A DNA stretch of 40,943 nt, taken from Chloroflexota bacterium. Its GTDB lineage: Bacteria; Chloroflexota; UBA11872; UBA12225. How positions within the stretch are numbered: position 1 is the stretch's first letter; every line of letters starts with the position of its first letter. The stretch lies in the NCBI GenBank assembly GCA_009693165.1, contig SHXX01000011.1, forward strand, positions 1 to 40,943. The letters are read 5' to 3'. Under the pieces are notes generated by a model, which was given only the letters and a program-made list of their open reading frames with translations, made no database searches and had not been told where the DNA came from. Both the position numbers and the translations under genes were made by a program. Positions 1-10,159 of the stretch are shown piece by piece.

Positions 1-177
1 CGTGCCCGGACCCCCTCCGGGCGGGTGGAACCACCTCGCGACGGGTCACCGGCCAGGTTCCGCAGACCGCTGGCGACCGATCCAGACGAAACTGACCGCG
101 ACGACGTCCCCAGAACCGGAGATTCAGCCTTGTGCAGCGCATCCCTAGCACTGGATGACGGAACCTATACTTTGGCC

Positions 178-483
178 GTGGAAGATCTGGGCTCAATCCT
201 ACTCACTTTGGGCGGTATCGCCGTCGCTATCGGCTCGGTACTTCTTGTTATGGCCCCATACCTTGGCAGGGGCTTGGCAACTCGTTCAAGTCAGCCGAAA
301 CCAGCGAAACGGGCATCGGGGCCTGACCGAATGCGAGAACTTATTGCATCGGAGCAGATGGTTCGGACACGACGTGCACGCTATGGGGCAACGATACGGT
401 GGGCCGGGATTGGCGCCGTTGCGACTGGTATCAGCCTGTTTGCAATCGGGACGTCAGTCAGGATCTTTCTCGTCGGGAACTAA
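178..483 (+). CDS. Small two-TM hypothetical membrane protein
   Basis: ORF 25..483; the two hydrophobic segments (LGSILLTLGGIAVAIGSVLLVMAPYLG and WAGIGAVATGISLFAIGTSVRIFLV) both lie after an in-frame GTG at 178, so the start is probably 178 rather than 25. Confidence 0.5.
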   Translation: MEDLGSILLTLGGIAVAIGSVLLVMAPYLGRGLATRSSQPKPAKRASGPDRMRELIASEQMVRTRRARYGATIRWAGIGAVATGISLFAIGTSVRIFLVGN

Positions 484-558
484 CGACCACTGACTTCGGT
501 AGACCAGAGAGGCATTGAGGTCCGGGTTTGCTAGCGCGGAGACGCTACACTGCACGTC

Positions 559-2022
559 GTGACACGAGACGAGATATCGCCGCACGCTATTGAAGAACAT
601 GCGTCTGGTGGTGACGAGGGCAGTCACTCCCGGCGCGCAATGATGACCCGTCCGTGGCATCCGTGGCATAGCGAGCGGGTGCTCCGGTGCATTACGTGTC
701 AGGCGGTACACCCTCTCCGAGTTGTCATTTACCGCTGCGGGTCGTGCGGGGACCTTTTGGACGTCGTTTTCCCGCGCCCGACCGAAACCGGTGCCGCCCT
801 TGCGGCGACGTTCCGGGCTCGACGGATGTCAGATAACCCGATTGACCGGTCAGGGGTATGGCGGTTCCGCGAATTGCTGCCGTTTTATGACCACGAGTCC
901 CAAATCGTGACGTACCCCGAAGGCAACACCCCGTTGCTCGAGGCGCCGAAGAGCGCATCGTATGCTGGGCTGAGGCGCCTCCGGTTCAAGCACCTTGGGT
1001 TCAACCCAACCGGGTCTTTCAAGGATTACGGAATGGTCACTGGGGTAACCCAGGCGCGCATTCTTGGCATGAGGGCAGTTGCCTGTGCAAGCACCGGGAA
1101 CACTTCGGCATCGCTCGGCGCCTATGCAGCGCGGGCAGGCCTGTTGCCAATTGTTCTCGTGCCTGAGACTGGGGTCAGCTTTGCCAAATTAAGCCAGTCG
1201 CTTGACTACGGCGCATTGACGCTCATGGTTCGTGGTGACTTCGATGTTGCGCAGGCCCTCCTTCGGAAGCTGGCGCCCCGTCTCGGTATCTACATTCTGA
1301 ATTCGGTGAACCCATTCCGGCTTGAAGGTCAGAAGACCGTGATGATCGAGCTTCTCGAGCAACTCGGTTGGGAGGCCCCGGACCGAATCGTTGTCCCAGG
1401 TGGCAACCTCGGAAACTCCAGTAGCTTTGGCAAGGCACTTCGGGAGCTTCACGACCTGGGATTGCTATCTAAGCGACCCCGGATAACCATTGTTCAGGCA
1501 CGTGGGGCGGCCCCGCTTTCAGAAGCATATGAGGGAGGTCACTCAGAGACGCTCGTACGGGTTCACGCCCGCACGCTTGCGACGGCAATCAAGATTGGCG
1601 CACCGGTCTCCTGGAAGAAGGCGGCACGTGCAGTCGACTGGAGTGATGGTTGGGTCATGTCGGTCAGCGAGCAGGAAATTGCTGACGCGAAGGCCGTGAT
1701 TGGTCAGGACGGGATTGGCTGCGAACCTGCATCAGCTACCACACTCGCCGCAATCAGGCGTCTCGCGAGTGAGGGAACCGATGAGCGCATCGACCCCGAC
1801 GAGACGATTGTCGCCATCCTTACCGGCAACGTCTTGAAAGATCCGGATTACACAATCCGTTACCACCAATCATCGCTGTTTGAGGAGTTCCGGAGCGAAA
1901 CGATTGTGACTGACCACGGTCGTGGCCTTACATCGCAGTTCGCAAACCCACCCGTTGTCGTTGACGCGACTGAAGACGCGTTGATGGCGGTGATCCAGGA
2001 ACGTCTAGACGCGATTGGGTGA
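559..2022 (+). CDS. thrC: Threonine synthase with N-terminal zinc ribbon
   Basis: PLP-lysine motif region GFNPTGSFKDYGM, ASTGNTSASLGAYAARAG, N-terminal CxxC...CxxC ribbon; GTG start. Confidence 0.9.
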   Translation: MTRDEISPHAIEEHASGGDEGSHSRRAMMTRPWHPWHSERVLRCITCQAVHPLRVVIYRCGSCGDLLDVVFPRPTETGAALAATFRARRMSDNPIDRSGVWRFRELLPFYDHESQIVTYPEGNTPLLEAPKSASYAGLRRLRFKHLGFNPTGSFKDYGMVTGVTQARILGMRAVACASTGNTSASLGAYAARAGLLPIVLVPETGVSFAKLSQSLDYGALTLMVRGDFDVAQALLRKLAPRLGIYILNSVNPFRLEGQKTVMIELLEQLGWEAPDRIVVPGGNLGNSSSFGKALRELHDLGLLSKRPRITIVQARGAAPLSEAYEGGHSETLVRVHARTLATAIKIGAPVSWKKAARAVDWSDGWVMSVSEQEIADAKAVIGQDGIGCEPASATTLAAIRRLASEGTDERIDPDETIVAILTGNVLKDPDYTIRYHQSSLFEEFRSETIVTDHGRGLTSQFANPPVVVDATEDALMAVIQERLDAIG

Positions 2023-2031
2023 TGGCAAAAG

Positions 2032-2076
2032 AAAAGATCCTCCGGCTGTCCCTAAGGGTCGCTGGAGGATCTTTTT
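2032..2076. terminator. Bidirectional rho-independent terminator between convergent thrC and ftsZ
   Basis: AAAAGATCCTCC (2032-2043) pairs with GGAGGATCTTTT (2064-2075); T-run on + strand and A-run on the other side (T-run on - strand). Confidence 0.88.
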
Positions 2077-2156
2077 CATTTCCGGCCCGAAAGCACCGCT
2101 GCTCCGCCGACACCCGACCAATCTCAATTATTGGCTTGCGACCGGACAGAACCTTC

Positions 2157-3416
2157 CTACTTGCGAGGTCGCAGGAACGGCGGAATATCCAGGTTGTCAG
2201 TGCCAATGTGGTCAGGTGGCGGGATCGGACGGGCAGGCGGCCGGTCAAGGTCACGGATGGAGGGTGGGAGGCGGACTTCGCGGGTCTCTGGCAAATCAGA
2301 GTAAGAGGCACTTCCACCATCTCGGACACCTGTGGACCTGGTGCCCCCGATGACATCCCGACGCCCGCCGGGCCCGCCAACGAAGGTGCGCGCTCCACGG
2401 GAAAGGGGCTGCCGGCTTTCGAAGCCAGTTGCGATCACGGTGACACGCACTTGGGAATTCAAGCGCGGGTCGATGACCGCACCGAAAATCACATTCGCGT
2501 CGGGATCAGCCGCCTTCATGATGATGTCGGCTGCCTCCGTGACCTCGAAAAGGGTCAGGTCTTCACCCCCGGTAATGTTGAACAGGATGCCCTTGGCGCC
2601 GTCGATCTGGATGTCTAGCAATGGGCTGGCGATTGCCTGACGGGCTGCATCAGCCGCGCGCTGGTCACCGGAGCCGTGGCCAATTGCCATGAGTGCCGAC
2701 CCGGCGTTCGCCATGATGGCTTTCACGTCGGCGAAGTCGACATTGATGAGGCCTGGCATGGTGATGAGTTCGGAGATGCCGGAGATTCCTTGCCGCAGAA
2801 CATCATCTGCCAACCGGAACGCTTCGACCATTGGCAGCTTCTTGTCTGCAAGGTCGATCAGGCGATCATTGGGAATGGTGATGAGAGTATCCACTTTTTC
2901 GCGCAAGGCGGCGATGCCATCCTCGGCGGCCTGACGACGGCGTGAACCTTCAAAGCCGAATGGCCGGGTCACAACGGCGATGGTCAACGCACCAAGTTCG
3001 CGGGCAATCTCTGCAATACGCGGTGCAGCACCCGTTCCTGTTCCGCCACCCATGCCGGCGGCAATGAACACCATATCGGCGCCGCGAAGCGACTCAGTGA
3101 TGTCCTCTTCGCTCTCTTCAGCAGCCTTGGCTCCAATCGTCGGGGACCCACCTGCGCCAAGACCTCGGGTGGCTTTGTCTCCGATACGAATCCGCGTCTG
3201 GGCATTCGAGCGAAGAAGCGCTTGTGCGTCTGTGTTGACGGTGATGAACTCGACGCCGCGTATCTCGGTTTCGATCATGCGGTCGACGGCATTGCTGCCA
3301 CCGCCACCGACGCCGATGACCTTTATCTGAGCGAATGCCTCAAGCGCCGGCAGTGCCGACACGTTGTCAAGTCGTTCCTCATGGCCCCGCGCATGCCGAC
3401 CGCGTTCGGAGTACAT
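2157..3416 (-). CDS. ftsZ: Cell division protein FtsZ
   Basis: Tubulin signature [24 protein letters not shown]7 loop [12 protein letters not shown]-terminal conserved peptide [10 protein letters not shown]. Confidence 0.97.
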   Translation of the reverse strand: MYSERGRHARGHEERLDNVSALPALEAFAQIKVIGVGGGGSNAVDRMIETEIRGVEFITVNTDAQALLRSNAQTRIRIGDKATRGLGAGGSPTIGAKAAEESEEDITESLRGADMVFIAAGMGGGTGTGAAPRIAEIARELGALTIAVVTRPFGFEGSRRRQAAEDGIAALREKVDTLITIPNDRLIDLADKKLPMVEAFRLADDVLRQGISGISELITMPGLINVDFADVKAIMANAGSALMAIGHGSGDQRAADAARQAIASPLLDIQIDGAKGILFNITGGEDLTLFEVTEAADIIMKAADPDANVIFGAVIDPRLNSQVRVTVIATGFESRQPLSRGARTFVGGPGGRRDVIGGTRSTGVRDGGSASYSDLPETREVRLPPSIRDLDRPPARPIPPPDHIGTDNLDIPPFLRPRK

Positions 3417-3569
3417 ACCCTCGCCCTCTTTCGTGCCGCCAGGCGTGAGGCCTGGAGTGCGTGCGTGTGGCCCCGCAGGCGATGCACGCTGTCCTGTTTT
3501 CGTATCTAAACCGAAGTGTCCCGTGTATTGAATGTTTTGTCCAGACCCGGTTCCACCTAAGGGTACTCG

Positions 3570-4817
3570 TTACCGCGCGGGAGCACTGCTGAACGGTCTG
3601 ATCATTCTCCTGAACAATTCAGCCAGGAAGTCCCAGAGCGCGAAGCCTTTCCCTTCCTGCGGATGACTTTCACTCAGTTTTTCCTGCCCCCACTTAAGCA
3701 AGCCAATCGAGGTTGCGAAGGAAGGTGACTGGAATCCCTCGCCGAGACCCGGAATGGACGTCGGCAGGCCGATTCGAACAGGGAGCGCCAAGATGTCCTC
3801 AGCGACTTCACGAATGCCGGGCAAGTTTGAGGTTCCGCCCGTCAGAATGACGCCAGCGCCGAGAGTATTACTCAGGCCCTTGCGGGCGAGATCGTCCCGG
3901 ATAAGTCTAAACATGTCCTCGACCCGTGCCTGAATGATCTGGGAGATGTACCCGATGGACGTCAGACTGGTTGCCCCTCCGTGGGATTCGATTTGCAGGT
4001 CATGGTCCTCGGCGTTCGACGTCCACAAGGCATTGCCATACCTGATCTTCAGAGATTCCGCATTTTTGACTGAAGTTCGCAGGCAGAATGCAAGATCATG
4101 GGTGATGTCACCGCCACCGTAAGGCAGGACCGCCGTGTGCCAAATGCTACCGGCCATGTACACCGCGATGTCTGTGGTGCCTCCACCAATGTCGATGACC
4201 ACGCAACCAAGTTCGCGTTCGTCCTCGGTCGTGGTTGCGCCGCCAGCGGCCAAGCCCTGCAGAACAAGTTCTTCAAGGTTGACCCCTGCCATGTGGATTG
4301 CCTTCTCAAGATTTTGGATCATGCCGATCGATCCTGAGATCACATGGGTCTCCGCATCAAGGCGATGGCCGGTCATGCCGATTGGATTGCGAATGCCAGT
4401 CTGGCCGTCGACGGTGAAATTGCGTGGCACAACCAGCACAATTTCGCGGCTTGCCTCACCGGGCGCTGCGCGTGCTGCATCAAGGGCTTTCACGACATCG
4501 GCTTCATTGACATCGTGAGTGTGACTTGGAAGCGTGGTGCCTCCCCGGCTGTTCTCGCTTGTGATGTGCTCGCCGGAGATGCTGACACATGCGCTGGTGA
4601 CGGTGACGCCGGAGACTATCTGTGCCTGGTTCATCGCAGCCGCGATGGACTGGGCAGTGTCCTCAAGGCTAATGACGATGCCCTTGCGAAGTCCCTTGGA
4701 CGGGCTCATGCCGGCTCCGCGAAGTTGCAGCTTCCCATCGACCTTCAGTTCGGCGATGGTGACCACAGTCTTTGTAGACCCAACATCAATTCCGGCGACA
4801 TATTGCTCGCGCGCCAC
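3570..4817 (-). CDS. ftsA: Cell division protein FtsA
   Basis: Actin-like ATPase motifs GIDVGSTKT, VIDIGGGTTDIAVY, GVILTGGTSNLPG; C-terminal amphipathic FLAELFRRMIRPF. A GTG start at 4817 is preceded by GGAGGAACC (the ORF track start is 4883). Confidence 0.95.
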   Translation of the reverse strand: MAREQYVAGIDVGSTKTVVTIAELKVDGKLQLRGAGMSPSKGLRKGIVISLEDTAQSIAAAMNQAQIVSGVTVTSACVSISGEHITSENSRGGTTLPSHTHDVNEADVVKALDAARAAPGEASREIVLVVPRNFTVDGQTGIRNPIGMTGHRLDAETHVISGSIGMIQNLEKAIHMAGVNLEELVLQGLAAGGATTTEDERELGCVVIDIGGGTTDIAVYMAGSIWHTAVLPYGGGDITHDLAFCLRTSVKNAESLKIRYGNALWTSNAEDHDLQIESHGGATSLTSIGYISQIIQARVEDMFRLIRDDLARKGLSNTLGAGVILTGGTSNLPGIREVAEDILALPVRIGLPTSIPGLGEGFQSPSFATSIGLLKWGQEKLSESHPQEGKGFALWDFLAELFRRMIRPFSSAPAR

Positions 4818-5046
4818 GGTTCCTCCGGACTGGCATCCCGCCACGTCACCTGCATAACGGTTCGAGGTGGTCGAATGGCGCATTCTCGCCAGAAGTCAAT
4901 TCGCTAGGTTCTGGAAGCCTCAAACGGTCGTCAGACGGCGATTTCTGGCGTCGCTCTTGCGCTCGATTCGCCAAGCTAGAACCGAATTATAGTCGACATA
5001 ACGTGAGGTTTGCGTTGCCAAGACGGTCGCGCTCTGGAAACCCGCA

Positions 5047-5946
5047 TCAACGCCGGGGCAGTGGCGTTGGTGTTGATCGGACCGGGATGGTTGGCGATGG
5101 CAGGGCTGCCCGGTAGGCTGGCCTGCCCGGTGAACGTATGTCAAGGAGGTTGAACTGGATGTGCTGGTTTCGAGAATATTCGCGCAAGGCAATCAGTTGG
5201 CCAAGCTTGGCGTTAAGGTTTTCAGTGTCGCCCAGGATGATTGGCACGCCCTGCTCTATGTACACCACGAGGCCGGCGGTTGAATACTCAACTTTCTGGA
5301 TGTGCATGCCTAGTGCGCCGAGGGCGGTAATCAGTTCGCGAGCCGCGAGGACGATGCGTGCCGGAATGCTGTCGCCCGCCTGAACTTGGGTGCCGGTTGA
5401 ATCCACGATCACAACCAAATCGTATCCTGCACCATTTTCTGGTGGGATTGCTGCTTCGGCGATGACTACCCCTTGGTCGTCGACCATCACGTCACCAGTT
5501 GTAGTGCGCCAGATTGCTACAGGTGTTCGTTCCTCAACTTCGATTTCTACCGTTCCGGGGAGGTGTGTCAGGACACGGGCACGTCGGACGCCAGGAAGTT
5601 GGGCGACTTGACGTGCAACATCGATTGTGGACACTTTGAAGATGTTCTGGCCAACAACGGACGCGACTGACGCAATGGTGGTCAGCGGAACGCGTTCGAT
5701 GGCGCCAATGCGACGCAGGACAACGTGCTCTACCTGGAAGTACGGAGTTGTCAGGCACGCGAACATAGCTGCCGAGATCCCGATGACGAGGATGAACGCA
5801 TAGGATCGATGAACGAAGCTGGGGTCGATGACAGTCGGCTCGCTGGTGCGCGTACGAGAACGGGGGCCAAACCGTGTAGCGTCCGTTCCGGTCGACGCCG
5901 ACCTCCGCGGAATGGAACTCCAATACCGTTCAACCATTCCGTTCAC
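5047..5946 (-). CDS. ftsQ: Cell division protein FtsQ (POTRA domain)
   Basis: Single N-terminal TM, then YFQVEHVVLRRIGAIERVPLTTIASVASVVGQNIFKVS POTRA-like pattern and LPGTVEIEVEERTPVAIW; position between murB and ftsA; overlaps murB by 17 nt. Confidence 0.85.
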   Translation of the reverse strand: MNGMVERYWSSIPRRSASTGTDATRFGPRSRTRTSEPTVIDPSFVHRSYAFILVIGISAAMFACLTTPYFQVEHVVLRRIGAIERVPLTTIASVASVVGQNIFKVSTIDVARQVAQLPGVRRARVLTHLPGTVEIEVEERTPVAIWRTTTGDVMVDDQGVVIAEAAIPPENGAGYDLVVIVDSTGTQVQAGDSIPARIVLAARELITALGALGMHIQKVEYSTAGLVVYIEQGVPIILGDTENLNAKLGQLIALREYSRNQHIQFNLLDIRSPGRPAYRAALPSPTIPVRSTPTPLPRR

Positions 5947-7009
5947 CTACTCCGGTGGTGGTTACTTCCGCCCGTGAGTTCGCTTCCCGATGCAAGGCTT
6001 CGGCCATTGGATTTGCGCTGTCGGACCCGACGGCATGCTCATCGGCTGGCCAGTCACCCGCTAGGATCACTTCAGTCTCAAGCGCGATGCCGGTATCACG
6101 GAGTATGCGATCCCTGACGGCCACGATCAGCGAGTATATGTCATGTGATGTAGCGGTACCACGATTTACGATGTAATTACCGTGCAATAGGCTGATTTGG
6201 GCATCGCCGAACCGGTGCCCTTTAAGCCCGCTCTGCTCGACCAGTTGGCCCGCAAACATGCCCGGTGGGTTTCTGAAGACGGATCCGCAACTTCGTTCAG
6301 TTGGCTGACGAGCCCTGCGGCTCGTCTCGAAACGATCTATCCGTTCTTGGAGTTCGGTGGGGGTTGCTCGCCCGAGGCGAAGTTCGGCCCCGAGCACGAC
6401 TCCACTTCCGGGGGTCTTGAGACGACTGGTGCGGTAGCCGAAAGCCATCTCGTTTCCGGAAACGGTGCAGATATGTGATGAACGTGATCCGATCCCCGTG
6501 GGGGCGGGCGACCAATAAGTCACTGCGTTGACAACTGCCTTCATGTCGCCGTCGTATGCGCCGGCGTTGCCCGCAATTGCCCCACCTATGGTCCCGGGAA
6601 TTCCACAAGCCCAATCCAGACCCGACCAGCCGGCTTGTGCGGTCCAACGCGCAATGCCGGCCGTCTGGCATCCGGGTTCGACTTGGATCACTACTCCTGG
6701 TCCGTCTTCATCAACGATCGTGCCCCGGTTCCTGAGAGACGTTCGTGTCTCCACCTTGATTCCAAGGCCTCTGAAACCGCGGTCCGAAATGACAACATTG
6801 CTTCCGCCGCCGAGAACAAGGACTTGCAGCCCAAGGTTCACAGACGCGGTGAGGATGTGACCGAGCGATACACCGTCAGGGGCCCTGATGAAGAAGTCTG
6901 CCGGGCCCCCGATCTTTAGGGTCGTGTACGGCGCAAGTTGCACATTTGTCTCTACCGGGAGACCTGTCTCGCGGTGCAGTGCGGTGCGGGTGGAATCACT
7001 TATCGTCAT
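5930..7009 (-). CDS. murB: UDP-N-acetylenolpyruvoylglucosamine reductase
   Basis: YTTLKIGGPADFFIRA, VLGGGSNVVISDRGFRGLGIK, GIPGTIGGAIAGNAGAYDGD, SCGSVFRNPPG. Confidence 0.95.
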   Translation of the reverse strand: MTISDSTRTALHRETGLPVETNVQLAPYTTLKIGGPADFFIRAPDGVSLGHILTASVNLGLQVLVLGGGSNVVISDRGFRGLGIKVETRTSLRNRGTIVDEDGPGVVIQVEPGCQTAGIARWTAQAGWSGLDWACGIPGTIGGAIAGNAGAYDGDMKAVVNAVTYWSPAPTGIGSRSSHICTVSGNEMAFGYRTSRLKTPGSGVVLGAELRLGRATPTELQERIDRFETSRRARQPTERSCGSVFRNPPGMFAGQLVEQSGLKGHRFGDAQISLLHGNYIVNRGTATSHDIYSLIVAVRDRILRDTGIALETEVILAGDWPADEHAVGSDSANPMAEALHREANSRAEVTTTGVGERNG

Positions 7010-7030
7010 ATGGTTGCACGATCCATGACG

Positions 7031-7062
7031 GTTCTAAAGCCGTGTGGGTGCGGCCTTAGAAC
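7031..7062. other. Long inverted repeat in the murC-murB spacer
   Basis: GTTCTAA-A-GCCG (7031-7042), 8-nt loop, CGGC-C-TTAGAAC (7051-7062): 11 pairs with one mismatch. Confidence 0.7.
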
Positions 7063-7173
7063 GACGCACCTGTCTCTGGCGCGCCGGTGCAGCGGCGGGA
7101 CTTCCCGCGGTTGGTGTCTGGATGAACCAGCATGTTCGCTGACACGACTGGGTTGACTGGATCGCCTGGCAGT

Positions 7174-8736
7174 TTAGCGGTCTCTCAGTTGGGCCGAGAG
7201 TTCGTGCGCGAGGCGGTCAATCGGTCCGGCGCCCATCACCAGAACAACATCACCTTGTTGGAGTTCTTCCATCAAGGTCGAGATGGCGTCTCTGGGTTCG
7301 CTAATGTGGCGCGCGCGGCTCTCGGTTTGCTGGTTCCACCGATGGTTCAAGGCGTTGACAAGGTCGACAGATCCCCGGTAACTGCCGTCCGGTTCGCGTC
7401 CGGGCGGCGAGTAAACGTCGGTGACGACGACCAAGTCGGCGCCGTCGAACGCCTGTGCAAACTCGTCGAAGAGGCGTTCGGTTCGGACCTTGAGATGGGG
7501 TTGGAAGACGGCCCAGAGGCGTCCGCGTGGAGCGTCCGCGTCTTCTGGTTGGGCAATGTGGCCGGCTGCAGCGAGGGTGACCCTCACCTCAGTCGGATGG
7601 TGGGCGTAATCCTCGAAAACCCGAACTCCGCCGTGATTGCCTGCCAGTTGGAATCGACGACGCACGCCGTGGAAGTGTGCCAAGGCGTCGAGCGCAACTC
7701 GCGGCTCGACTCCGGAGTGTGCCAACGCAATCGTCGAGGCAACGGCGTTCAAGATGTTGTGTTGGCCGGGTACCGACAATCTGCCTTCCAGGGCACCACC
7801 GGGGCCGTCCCCCTTGATCATGTCGTTCCCAGGCCAGACACTGAATGTCGAACCACCCGCGTGTTCACGAATGTTTCCGATCCACCACTGCGACCGGTCA
7901 TTTGGGGCATCCAAGCCGGCATCGATTTGGCCATATCGAGTAATGCGTAGACCATGTGTTATTGCGAGAGCACCGTTGAGTACCCGCTCAATCCCGGCAT
8001 CTGCGTCGCGGATTGGTGACCGCGATGCCACGACGATCCCGTTCGGACGGACCCGGCCGAGGAAGTCGATGAATGCTTGCTCCATCTCGGGCACGGAATC
8101 GTAGTACTCGAAGTGATCTGGCTCGACATTCGTGAGGATCGCCACCTCTGGTGTATAGGCCAAGAACCGGCGGTCGTATTCGTCTGCCTCGATTGCCATC
8201 CATTCTGAGTTTCCCCATGATGCGCTGGTATCGAGGTCGACCAGTTCCCCTCCGACTTGGAAGGATGCGTCGATCCCTGCCCGACGCATGGCTGTGGCAA
8301 TCATCGCTGTCGTCGTGGTTTTGCCGTGTGTCCCCGCGACCGCGATTGTGCGCTTCGTGTTGGCGAACCAGGCGAGTGCTTCTGCATGCTTTTTCACTGG
8401 TAAGCCGAGTTCGTGTGAAGCCCTAACTTCGGGGTTCGTTGTAGGAACCACTGAAGACATGACGACCAGAGGGTTTCCCGCTTGTGCAAGTGCGGTCACC
8501 AAGTGAGGGTCATGCCCAATCTGGATTGTGGCGCCAAGATGCCGGAGGCTCGCAATCGTAGGCGAGTCACTTGCGTCTGAACCCGAAACCGTGCACCCCA
8601 TCTGGAGGTAGAGGCGCGCCAAGGCACTCATGCCAGCACCTCCGATCCCGATCAGGTGGACCACATCAGGGTCACTGGATGGGCGATCTGCCTTCAGGGA
8701 CTCCTTACATTGAGTATCGGCCCGGGGGATGCTCAT
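7174..8736 (-). CDS. murC: UDP-N-acetylmuramate--L-alanine ligase
   Basis: HLIGIGGAGMSALARLYLQMGCTVSGSD, AVAGTHGKTTTTAMIA, IEADEYDRRFL, FEDYAHHPTEV. Start probably M39 of the listed ORF (8736). Confidence 0.95.
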   Translation of the reverse strand: MSIPRADTQCKESLKADRPSSDPDVVHLIGIGGAGMSALARLYLQMGCTVSGSDASDSPTIASLRHLGATIQIGHDPHLVTALAQAGNPLVVMSSVVPTTNPEVRASHELGLPVKKHAEALAWFANTKRTIAVAGTHGKTTTTAMIATAMRRAGIDASFQVGGELVDLDTSASWGNSEWMAIEADEYDRRFLAYTPEVAILTNVEPDHFEYYDSVPEMEQAFIDFLGRVRPNGIVVASRSPIRDADAGIERVLNGALAITHGLRITRYGQIDAGLDAPNDRSQWWIGNIREHAGGSTFSVWPGNDMIKGDGPGGALEGRLSVPGQHNILNAVASTIALAHSGVEPRVALDALAHFHGVRRRFQLAGNHGGVRVFEDYAHHPTEVRVTLAAAGHIAQPEDADAPRGRLWAVFQPHLKVRTERLFDEFAQAFDGADLVVVTDVYSPPGREPDGSYRGSVDLVNALNHRWNQQTESRARHISEPRDAISTLMEELQQGDVVLVMGAGPIDRLAHELSAQLRDR

Positions 8737-8764
8737 CTGATTGTCCTTGGTGTGAGACTGTCGG

Positions 8765-10147
8765 TCATCCAGATTTCCCCGCCACCGATCGCAGCAACGA
8801 AACGATGTTGTCAGCGGCTTCCGGGCGTGCCAGGCGTTGAGAAGCAGCACGCATGCTTTGGAGTCGTGAAGGGTCTTGAAGGAGGCTTTGAATGGTCGGC
8901 CAGAGCGCTGAGGGATCGGATGGACTGCTGCCGATTAGCGCGTCATCAGCGATGGTGATTGCTGCACCATGTTCGGTCAGAACGGTTGCGTTGTGGACCT
9001 GGTGGCCTCCGGCGAACGATCCAGGGACAAGGATTGACGGAACACCGATCATTGGTAATTCCGCCAGTGTTGACGCGCCTGCGCGACACACTACGATGTC
9101 ACTTGCTGCAAGTGCGTCAGCGATTCCACGGTGGAGATACTTGAACAAGTGATATCGGGTTCTGAGCTGTTCGCCAAGGCCAGATCGGATTGATCGGAGC
9201 CTCGGTTCGTCCGGCTCGCCACAGAGGTGGATGACGTCGGAGTGGTGGAGAAGTGGCTCCAGCACGTCGGCAATTGCGAAGTTGATACTCCGCGCGCCGC
9301 TACTGCCTCCCATCACCATGACAACATTCCGGCCGGTGGCAATCTTGAAGGCTTCTCGCCCCCGCTGACGGCTTGCATTATGGAAGTCTGGTCTGACCGG
9401 GTACCCGGTGACGACGAGCCGGGGATGTTTCCAATGGTCACGAGTGTTCGGGAAAGCGACCGCGATGCGTTCCGCAAGTGGCGCAAGTGTCTTGATGGCC
9501 ATGCCCGGCACCACGTCGGGCAGGAACACCACTATAGGCGTACGGCGCAAGCGGGCGGCAATGACGACGGGGGCGCTGACATAGCCACCGGTTACCAGGC
9601 ATGCATCAGGGCGGAAGGCGCCCATCGCGCGTGACGCTTGAGTGACTGCTCGCAGGAGACGGACGCCACCCAATGCGAGCCGTGGCGCGGAGACGCCACG
9701 TAGTTGCGACATCGAAAGCGACTGATGGGCTACCCCGGCATGAGCGAAGACTTCGGTGTCGATGCGTGAGGAACCGTGTAGGAATAAAGCGGCATTACCT
9801 CCGTTCGCGCGCGCGGAGGTCGTCTCCTCGGGCAATTGGTCGGCTCTTGGCCTCTGAACCGCATCTTCACGTCTCAGAACCTCGGCAACTGCGAGGGCGG
9901 GATAGATGTGGCCCGCAGTTCCGCCGCCCCCTACGACGACGCGGAGGGCGCGTCCTCTGACGGGTCCACCTGCACTGCCCATCACTTGGCTTTCGTATGG
10001 CATTGCGTCACTCGTCAAGGGCACACCGGCCAGTTTCGCATCGTGCAGGTTGAGGCTTGCCGGGCCCCGCCGTTCGCTGACGAACGTTGGGCCTTCTTGG
10101 TTTGCCTCAACGAAACCTGGCGAACTGAAGGCCGCGAAGTTCATCAC
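8765..10147 (-). CDS. murG: UDP-GlcNAc:undecaprenyl-PP-MurNAc-pentapeptide GlcNAc transferase
   Basis: VVGGGGTAGHIYPALAVAEVL, CLVTGGYVSAPVVIAA, VMGGSSGARSIN, CRAGASTLAELPMIGVPSILVP, HQVHNATVL. Start uncertain (10147, 10003 or 9982). Confidence 0.92.
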   Translation of the reverse strand: MMNFAAFSSPGFVEANQEGPTFVSERRGPASLNLHDAKLAGVPLTSDAMPYESQVMGSAGGPVRGRALRVVVGGGGTAGHIYPALAVAEVLRREDAVQRPRADQLPEETTSARANGGNAALFLHGSSRIDTEVFAHAGVAHQSLSMSQLRGVSAPRLALGGVRLLRAVTQASRAMGAFRPDACLVTGGYVSAPVVIAARLRRTPIVVFLPDVVPGMAIKTLAPLAERIAVAFPNTRDHWKHPRLVVTGYPVRPDFHNASRQRGREAFKIATGRNVVMVMGGSSGARSINFAIADVLEPLLHHSDVIHLCGEPDEPRLRSIRSGLGEQLRTRYHLFKYLHRGIADALAASDIVVCRAGASTLAELPMIGVPSILVPGSFAGGHQVHNATVLTEHGAAITIADDALIGSSPSDPSALWPTIQSLLQDPSRLQSMRAASQRLARPEAADNIVSLLRSVAGKSG

Positions 10148-10159
10148 GCAAGTCGTTGG

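Noticed and set aside
2019-2618. 199-aa + strand ORF antisense to ftsZ
   Set aside because: Lies over the well-supported FtsZ coding frame; composition typical of an antisense shadow ORF in high-GC DNA.
7132-7950. 272-aa + strand ORF antisense to murC
   Set aside because: MurC motifs are on the other strand; no recognisable domain in this translation.
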